This document shows positions 21,201 through 30,200 of a DNA stretch of 31,544 bases, piece after piece (position 1 is the stretch's first letter; each line of letters opens with the position of its first letter). Origin of the DNA: Auxenochlorella pyrenoidosa (lineage: Eukaryota; Chlorophyta; Trebouxiophyceae; Chlorellales; Chlorellaceae); contig KQ482018.1 in the NCBI GenBank assembly GCA_001430745.1, positions 15,825-47,368 of the forward strand, read 5' to 3'. The notes under the pieces were generated by a model. It worked only from the letters and a program-made list of their open reading frames with translations, did not search any database and had not been told where the DNA came from. The position numbers and the translations under genes are program-made.

Positions 21201-24200
21201 ACCAGATTGAACAGCCGCTGGCACAGCTGCTCCCGGTCTGGCAGGCTGGGAAGGGACGACGAAGGCAGCATAGACATGGCAGAGCTGCCAAAGGCATCGG
21301 CAGTGGCGTTGTCCTCGCTGCCGCTGCTGCCGCTGTGCCTGCTGAGCTCCGCTGCCATGTGGGCTGCCAGGCTGGCGGGGGTGGGGTGGTCAAACACAAG
21401 GGTGGCTGGCAGCTCCAGGCCGTACTGAGCAGCCAGGCCATTCCTGCAGGCACAGAACAGGCAGAGGCAAGGGGAGAGAGGCTCACAGGCAGGCCGTATT
21501 TGAAGAGATGCCAGATGGAAGGCGCGGAGAGTGGAGTTCATCAGTGCACACAGACTGAGTGGAGCATCCCTGCCGATGGTAGGCAAACAAGCACGGTGCG
21601 CCCTGGCGGTACCGCCCACCTCAGCTCCACGGTGCCAATGCTGTCCAGACCGGCCTCCAGGAAGGGAGTGTCTGCGGCTGCCGCTGCGGCTGCCGAGTCG
21701 GCGCCTGCCAGGTCAGCAAGCAGGCGCAACACCTCTGCCAGCACTGCATGCTGGGAGACGGCAGCAGCAGCAGCGGGCGCCGCAGCAGCTGCCTGCGCGG
21801 CGGCAGCGGCTGGCGGGGAGGGCTGCTGCTCAGGCCCAAGCGGGCGCACCTCGCCAAAGAAGGGCAGGTCGCGCCGGACGGGGCTGGCCAGGAAGCGGCC
21901 CCAGTCAAAGGGCGCGACCAGGCTGGCAGCCGCCGCGCCCGCCTCTGTCAGCAGACCCTGCAACGCCGCCAGCCCGCCAGCGGGCGCCACCGCGCCATAC
22001 CCCTGCTGCTGCAGCCGACGCAGCAGCAGGGGCGAGGCAGCTGCCATGCCGGCGCCGGACCAGGCGCCCCACTGCGCCGAGCTGCCGGCCCTGCCCTGCT
22101 GCTGAAGCAGGGCAGCAGACGCGTCCAATGCGCTGTTTGCGGCGGAGTAGCCGCCCTGCCCAGCCGTGCCAAGCACGCCGGCGATGCTGCTGTATAGCAG
22201 GAAGCGGTGCAGGGGGTGGCACGCGGTTGCTGCCGCAAGCTGCTGCTGCCCAGACAGCTTGGGCGCCGCCACCCAGCGCAGCGTGGCAGCCGTCTGCCGG
22301 GGCAGCGCTGCGTCTGCCAGCACGCCGCCGGCATGCAGCACCGCGCTCAGCGTGCCGCCCCGCATGGCCGCCAACACCGCAGCTGCCGCCTCCTCGGCAG
22401 CGGCCACATCACAGCGCGACATGCTGACGAAGCAGGGCGTGTCGCCGAGGCCACTGCCAAAGTTGCTGGCGCTGGCGCGCCCGCTGCGCCCCAACAGCAC
22501 CAGGCTGCGCGCCTGCTGCTGCATCCATGCTGCGGTGAGCTGGCCCAGGCCGCCCAGGCCACCAGTGAGCAGCACGGTGCCTGCCTCTGATGCCTGCCTA
22601 GCAGCATGCGCAGGGGCGGCAGCCGCTGGCAGCAGCACTGGGACCGACTCCACGGAACCATGCAGCTCCGAGCCAAACTGCCTGCTGTCCTGGACTGCGG
22701 AGGCCGCAGCCGCGTTGCCGCTGTCGACAAAGCAGACAGCTGCGCCAGGGGCCAGCACCTGCTCCGAGGCTGCCACCTTTAGCAAGCCGTGGAGGGATGC
22801 TGCCGCAACGGAGGCTGCAGCTGCGCCTCTGCCTTGGGCGGCGATGCAGGTGGCAGCGCCTGAGCTGGCTCCCAGAAGCCACAGAGCCGCGCCACGGACC
22901 TCGCCGCTGCCACTGCTCTGCAGCGCCTGCAGCGCCTGAGCGGGGGCAGCGTTCGCATTGCTGCTCGCCACCACTGTCACCTGCTTGCCGCCGGGCATGA
23001 GTGCAGACAGCAGCGGCGCCCTGGACGGTGCAGTGCCGTGGCTGCACGCTGCTGCCGCCTGCCAGGAGACTGCATACAGCAGCTGCTGCTCCCGCTTCTC
23101 GTTGCCTGCTGAAACTGCAGACCTGGCAGGCTGCAGCCTGCGCTGCATGCCGGAACCAGCAGCCTTGGCGACCAGGCCCGCCAGCGCAAAGCCACCGAAG
23201 CCCGCCTGGCCGCAGTGGCAGGCAACCGTGGTGACAGACTCTGCAGTCGCGGGCAGCGTCACCCGCACCGCCGCCCAGGCGCCGCTGCTGCCGCCGCTGC
23301 CGACCCGGCTGGGGGCGGTGTAGGCGCCAGCCGCCACCGGGATGCGGGCAGTAAGGGTTCCCCCTGCAGCCGCGCCGGCGCTGTCCAGCATCTGCCCGGC
23401 GAGAGCAGAGAGATGCAGGCTGGCATCGGCTGGGGCTGGGTGCTGGTAGTAGGCTGCTATGGCATCCTCTGCTGGAGCCGCCAGCTGGGCCGCATATGCA
23501 GCGGATGGCTGCCCACCAAGTGTGGCGTTGCCGGAACCAAACAACAGACGGGCTGCTGCCGTGCTGGCCGGGCAGGAAGCTGGCAGGCTGCAGACTGTGG
23601 CCACAGCTGGTGCTGAGGCAGCAGCGGCAAGGCTGGCTGTGAGGTGCGCGCTGCCAGCCCTGCTCACAGGCTGCACGTGGACCGTGCCATGCACCCTGCT
23701 CGCCACCGTCTCCAAGAGCAGGCCCCCGGCGCCAGCTGCTGGCAGCACGCACGGCGACACAAACGCGGCCGAAGCCACCGCCGGCAGGAGCGCTGGGGCT
23801 GCCGCTTCTGCCAGGCTGGCCCCCGCGCCCGCTGCCATCTCCAGCATGGCTGTGCCTGCCAGCAGGGGCCGGCCGGTGACCTGATGCTGCCACAGGTAGG
23901 CCAGGGAGGCAGTGCTGGTCAGCAGCGCCGCGAAGCGCGCGTCGCCAGAGGCCGCAAAGCCAAAGCGCTGCAGCAGGCGGTGCGCCGGTGGCAGCGGCCA
24001 GTACCGCGCCTGCTCCCAGGGAAGCGGGACGGGAATGCCATCGGGCTGGACTGCTGCCGCCGCCGCCGCGGCTGCAGGCGCCAGCAGGGCATGGGCGTTC
24101 ACGCCGCTCATGCCAAACGAGCTGGTGCCTGCCAGCTGGCTGCCAGGGTGCATCAGCGCCGGGCCAGCAAGCCGGGGGATGGCGGCTCCGCTGGCGCTCG

Positions 24201-27200
24201 CGCCGCCGCTGCTGGCGGCGCCGGCAAAACCGCTCAGCGCAGCCGCCACGTAAGGGTTCATCCCCCGAAGGTTGACCACAGGCGGTGCTAGCTGCTGTGC
24301 CTGCGCCGCTGCCGCCAGCAGCAGGCCGGTGATGCCCGCTGTGCCTTCTGTGTGGCCATAGCAGCTCTTCACAGAGGCAAGGCTGACAATGTTGCTGCCG
24401 CTGCTGTGCCCGCCGGCAGGCGGCAGGGCAGATCCCAGGGCCCCCACCTCAATGGGGTCGCCCAGAGGGGTGCCTGTGCCATGCACCGCCACCAGGCCCA
24501 CAGCGCCTGCCTGCAGCCGCCCAGAGGAGAGGGCGGCTGACACAAGCATCTGCTGGCTGGGGCCGTTGGGGGCGGTCAGGCTGCTGCTGCGCCCGTCCTG
24601 GTTGACTGCACTGCCACAGAGGCGCGCCACGATGCCGCTGCCCGTCGGGGTGGCAACGCCTGGCCGCACAAGCACCAGGGCCGCAAAGCCCTCGCCCCGG
24701 CCGTAGCCATCAGCGGCAGCATCAAAGGACTGGCAGCGGCCCACGGGGGACAGCGCCTGCAGGGGTGGTGGGGCCACTGGTGCTGAGTTAACGCCATGCT
24801 TTCAGACAAACACAATCGCAATCTCCTAGCCCTGGTTGGTTCCAGCGTTTGTTGGCAACCAGATGGGTAGCAGGCCGAGGCGGGATCGCGCTCAAAGAGA
24901 GCAGCCCCCACCTGTAGCTGGCAGATGCCTGCTGTGGTCTCGTGCCACAGCATGGCGTTGATGCCCGCCGCCACCGCCGCCGCGCTCTCCCCGCCCACGA
25001 TGCCTGCAACAGAGGATCATGATCATCAACAGTGATTGGCCAGGCAGGCAAGCATGCAGGCCAGTGGTTGGAGGCGTCGAAACGTCAAAGCTACGGCTGC
25101 TGAACACACAGGACAGGTGACTGTGATGATATGAATTGGCTTGGGGGCCCACCTCGGTGCGCATTGTGGGTGGCCACCAGGGAGGAGGAGCAGGCCGTGT
25201 CGATGCTGTTGCAGGGCCCCTGCAGGCCAAAGGCGTACGCCACCCGCCCGCTCTGGTAGGGCCCGCCGTTGCCTGCAGCAAAGCAGAGGACAGGCGGGGC
25301 AGGGCGGAGATGCGCAGCACACTGGGGTGCTGGGACGACACGCTTGCATGCGCACAACAGCAAGCGAGCGGTTGCCAGCTCCACCATTCGCACTGCTAAC
25401 AGAGCAGAGGGGGAGAGGGGTCACCCTTGGCCATAGTGGCCCTGGCGGAACATGCACGCTGCGCGCGCAGCGCACCAGTCATGACGGGCCCGCTGTGCTT
25501 CTGCCCCAGCGCCACGCGCAGCACGCTCATGTAGTCCCAGAACATGCAGCCGACGTAGGTGCCGGTGGCGGGTGCCAGGTCGGCAGCATGGAATGCAGCA
25601 CCTGCAGGGGGCAGGGGGTGCGGGAGTTGAGCGGGAGGAGGGCAAGGGGTGGGTGGGGGAGCAGTGCGCGAAGCAGCTGGTGAGCCACTGGAGGGGCTGC
25701 TCTCGTCGGTGCAACATGGCACCAGCTGGGCTCTGCCTGTTCGCAGAGGCAGTCCCATGTGCAGCATGGCCAGGCAGGTTTCATATACAAAACCGCAAAA
25801 CCACAACACTACAAAGCTCACCCGCGGCCGAAAGCGCCTCCTGGCTGGACTGCAGCAGCAGGCGCGTCTGCGGGTCGAGCGCCGCAGCCTCGGCCCTGCT
25901 GAGCCGGAAGAAGGGCGCATCAAAGAGCTCCACCCCCTGCAAGCATGAAACCAGAGGGTGTTGCACGCTTTGCGGCGGGCAGACAACGGCGGGGCCCGTG
26001 GGATAGGCATGGCAGTGCTGGACAGCACACAGAGCACACAGCAGCGGCGCCTGATGCCCACCATGCAGAATTGTATTGCAGGAGAACTGACCTCGACAAA
26101 GGTGGCAAAACGGGCGTAGCTGCGCCCAGGCGCCGGCCCGGCGCTGTAGCACCACTCCAGATCCCAACGCTGGGCGGGCACCAGGCGCTGAAGGTTGGCG
26201 CCCGCCGCGGCTGCGCCCCAGAACGCAGCCATGCCAACCGCGCTGGTGGCGGCGCTGCTGCCCGAGGCACCCGGGTACAGGCACCCCACTCCGATGACGT
26301 CGGTGGCAGCGGCTGCCTGCTCGTCAAAGTGGAAGGCATCGCCGGGCAGCACGCCGCCCTGCAGGACATCGCCCTCGGGCTCAGCATCCGCTGCCAGCTG
26401 GCGCCAGATGTGGCCAGAAAGCGCCCCCAAGGTGGGAAAGTCAAACACGGCGGTGGCAGGCAGCTCGATGCCGAAGCGAGCAGCGAGCGCATTGCGCAGC
26501 TCCACTGCACCGAGCGAGTCCAGGCCAGCCTGCAGGGGGGCAGAGGTGAGGCAGGAAGCGCAAGATTCAAGCCAATCAGCCCCTGGAGGCAAGCACAGGA
26601 TGAAGCAGGCACGGCTTGCGATGCTCCTTGTGCACCTTCCAGCCCCAAGCTGCCCCGCACCTCCATGAGTGGCTGCTCGCTGCCCGGCACAGCACCCAGC
26701 ACCTCTGCCGCCGCTGCCGCCACCGCCTCAGCCACCACAGACGCAGGCTCGGCGTGCACTGCGGCCTTGCCGCGCCCCTGCTGCCACTGGCTGGGGCCGG
26801 CTTCCAGCTGCAAGGCCTGGCTGCTGCTGCCGGCAGCGCCGATACGCCAGGTCTCCTCCTGGTCTGAGCCGGCAAGCCTGACGACGGCAGCGGCGGCCTT
26901 GCGCGGCGAGGGCAGGCGGCCGACAATGAGCCTGGCTACAGCGGCCGGGGTGGGGTGGTCAAAGGCAAGGGTGGCAGGCAGGTCCAGGCCAAAGGAGGCG
27001 GCAAGCGAGTTGCGCAGCTCCACTGACCCCAGGGAGTCCAGGCCCGCCTGCAGGGGTTGGGGAAATGGCAACAGCAGGGCAAATCACAGAGGTTGAGGAA
27101 GGGCTTCAGAATTTGATGGCGTGATAGTGACAGGACCAAACAGGGGAGGAGAGTGTGTGTGCCAGCGTGCTGCTCAGAGCGGCAGGCAGGCTGCGAAACC

Positions 27201-30200
27201 GTACAAAAAGAGGGGGAAACAAGCACGAACATCCTATCACCAGCTCACCTCCATGAACGACTGGTCGGCCTCGATGGCTGCGCCCAGCAGCTCCGTGGCA
27301 AGGGCCAGCACCTCTGCACGCCTGTCTGCCTCTGCCGCCCACAGGGGTTGCCCAACGGGCAGAGCCTGCACAGAGGGCTGCCCGCCGGGTAGCCCAGCGC
27401 GCTCGGCGGGGGGAAGCGCAGCCGGCGGCGCTGCAAAGGCGGCCAGGGCTGCAGCGGGGCGGTCCCGCAGCAGGGCTGCCCAGCGCAGCGGGCTGCACAG
27501 CACTACCGCCGCGGCTGCGTGCAGGCTGCAGAGACTGGTCTGGAGGACATGCAGCCCCTGGACGGGCTTGATGGCGCCCAGGCCTGCAGACCATAAGGGA
27601 AGCAGTGGCGAAGCAGTAGTGAGGGCGGAGCCTGCAAGATTACAAACCAGGCTACAGCCTGGGGTGCAGTCTGAGCCAGCAATGCGCGCCTATTCCCCGC
27701 CAGGCAGTGACCACAGCTGCACAACCAGCTCCTGTGTTTCGCATCCCACCTGTCTTCTGCAGCCTGCCCAGCAGCTGGGGCGCGGCGGAGGCCATGCCGG
27801 CGCCTGCCCAGGCGCCCCACTGCACGCTGCAGGCGCGCTGCCCGCAGCCCGCCAGCGCGCCCGCCGACGCATCCAGCACAGCGTTGGCAGCAGCATAATT
27901 GGCCTGCCCACGATTGCCAAGGGCAGCAGACACGCTGCTGAATAGCAACAGCTGCTGCAGTGAGTGTTGCTGCAGGTGGGGCAGCGCAGCCGACAGACCA
28001 CCCAGCTTGGGAGCGCACACAGCACGGGCCGCTGCCAGCGTCTGGCTGGGCAGCAGACCATCTGCCAGAACACCCGCCGTGTGCACAAACGATGCCGCTG
28101 GCGTGCCAGCCAGCTGCAGGCAGGCGGCCGCTGCAGCAGCGTCTGCTGCAGCTGCCACGTCAGCCTGCACCATGGTGACGCTGCCAAGGCTGCTGCAGAG
28201 GGCCTCCGGCTGCTCACCGGAGCGCGCAGAGAAGCGCCCGCTGCGCCCCAGCAGCAGCAGACGGCCCTCCTGCTGCAAGAGCTGTGCCAGGTGGCTGGCG
28301 GCCAGGGCGCCCAGCCCGCCCAGCCCGCCGCTGATCACATGGCAGCAGCCGTGAGCAGGGTGCCGGCTTGCCTTCGGCATGGCAGGGGGCACGCCAGGCT
28401 GGGCAGCTGCAAGCTGCAAGGCTGGGTGAATGCCCACACGCGCTGCTGACGCCGCTCCAAAGACATCGGCTGTCGGCCTCTCTGCAGGCTGGGCCGCCAA
28501 GGCATCGGCATGCACCATCCGCAGCTGCCAGGCCGGCTCCTCGGCTGCAGCAACCTTGAGAAGGCCTGCCACTGCTGCAGCACCAGCTGCAGCCATGCCG
28601 CTGCTGCTGCTGCCTGGTCCTTCCAGCACGGCGCCCTGCTGCATGGCTGCTGTGCACGCTGTGGCAGCCAGCTGCTGCCTGCTGCCAGCGCGCAGCGCCT
28701 GCAGCATGCGCAGGGCGGCGCCGTAGCTCTGCAGCGCTGCCTGTGCCATGGTGGCAGGCGCACGCACGCTGCTCTGGCCGCAGCTGCCCTGCAGCTGCAG
28801 CAAAGGGGGGCTTGCCTCAAGGCAGCCTGCAGCAGGCGACAGCGCCGCGGCCGCCTGCCACACCATGTTGTAGCTGTAGCAGTCTTTCGCGAGCGCTTCC
28901 TGCAGCAGCGAGCCGCCTGCGGCTGCGGCTGCCTGCGCCTGCTGCTGCCGCCCGGCTCCCAGCGGCTGCGAGCACAGCTGGCCCAGCAGCAGCATGCCGG
29001 GCACGGCAAAGCTGCTGGCGCGGCTGCCGTCGGCGCCCAGGCTGCCCGCTGAGGCCGCTGCAAACAGCAGGCCGGTGTGCCCGCTCCCGCCAGCTGCATC
29101 TGCGGACTGCGCCGAGTAACAGCCCAGGGCTACGGGTACGCGCGGTGCTGGCGAGCATGACAGGTCAAAGGCAGCACCCAGGTGGGTGGCAGCGTCAACC
29201 GCGGCTGGGTGGCAGTGGAAGCTGTCGGCAGCTGGCAGCAGCGGCGCGCAACACAGGCTGCTCACCGCCTCGCCTTGCCAGCCGGCAGCCGGCTGCGTGG
29301 CTGCCAGCAGTGGGAGCACTGCTGGCGCCAGCGCCGCCGCTGCTGGCGGCTGCTGGGCCGACCCTGCTGGCGTGAGGCAGCAGGCTGCCAACGCCTGCAG
29401 GTGCTTGCCTGCTGCACTTGCCAGCTGTACCTCGCCGGTGCGACGGTCGACCACCAACGACAGCAGAGAGGCGCTGGTGCTGCCCTCCCGGCTCTGCAGC
29501 AGCAGGGGGCCCACAATGGCCGCCCCCTGCAGCTTGAGCCTTGCCTGCTGCTCCTCTGTTGCCAGCGCAGAGGCAGCCGCGTAGGCGGCCTCAAACATGG
29601 CTGCCCCCGGCAGCAGCGGCCTGCCACTGACCCTGTGCTGCCAGAGGTAGCCATGCTTGGGCAGCAGCAGGGAGCAGGCAAAGTGGCTGGCGGCGCCCTG
29701 GCCGCTGCCGGCATGCTGCTGCAGCATGCGGTGCGGCGGGGGCGCAAACCAGTGGCGGCGGCGCTCCCAGCAAGGGGCTGGGGGCGCCTGGCTGGGCGCC
29801 GGGACGTCCGACGGCCTGCGGGGAGGGGAAGCAGCACGCTGCTGCTGGCTGAAAGGCTGTAGATGATAAAGCGCTTCTTAGCCCCACGTGAAGATGGCCT
29901 GCACCTGCAGGTCTACCTCAACACCGTGTCCTCACACACACATCCTGCTGGCCCTTTGCTTGCCTGGACAGGATGAGGTGGGCGTTTGTGCCCTGGAAGG
30001 CAAAGCCACTGACGCCCACCCTGCCGCCGGCGCCCATGCTGCCTGGGGCGCCGCCCTCGCCGCGTGGCAGCCACATGGCCAGGCCGCTGCCCTGCTGCTC
30101 CAGGCTGCTGGCCACATGCTCGTTGATGGCAGTGAGGTGCATGATGCCGACGGTGGCGCTAGTGTGCAGCCTGCAGAGGGAGAGGCGCAGCGCTTCTCTG

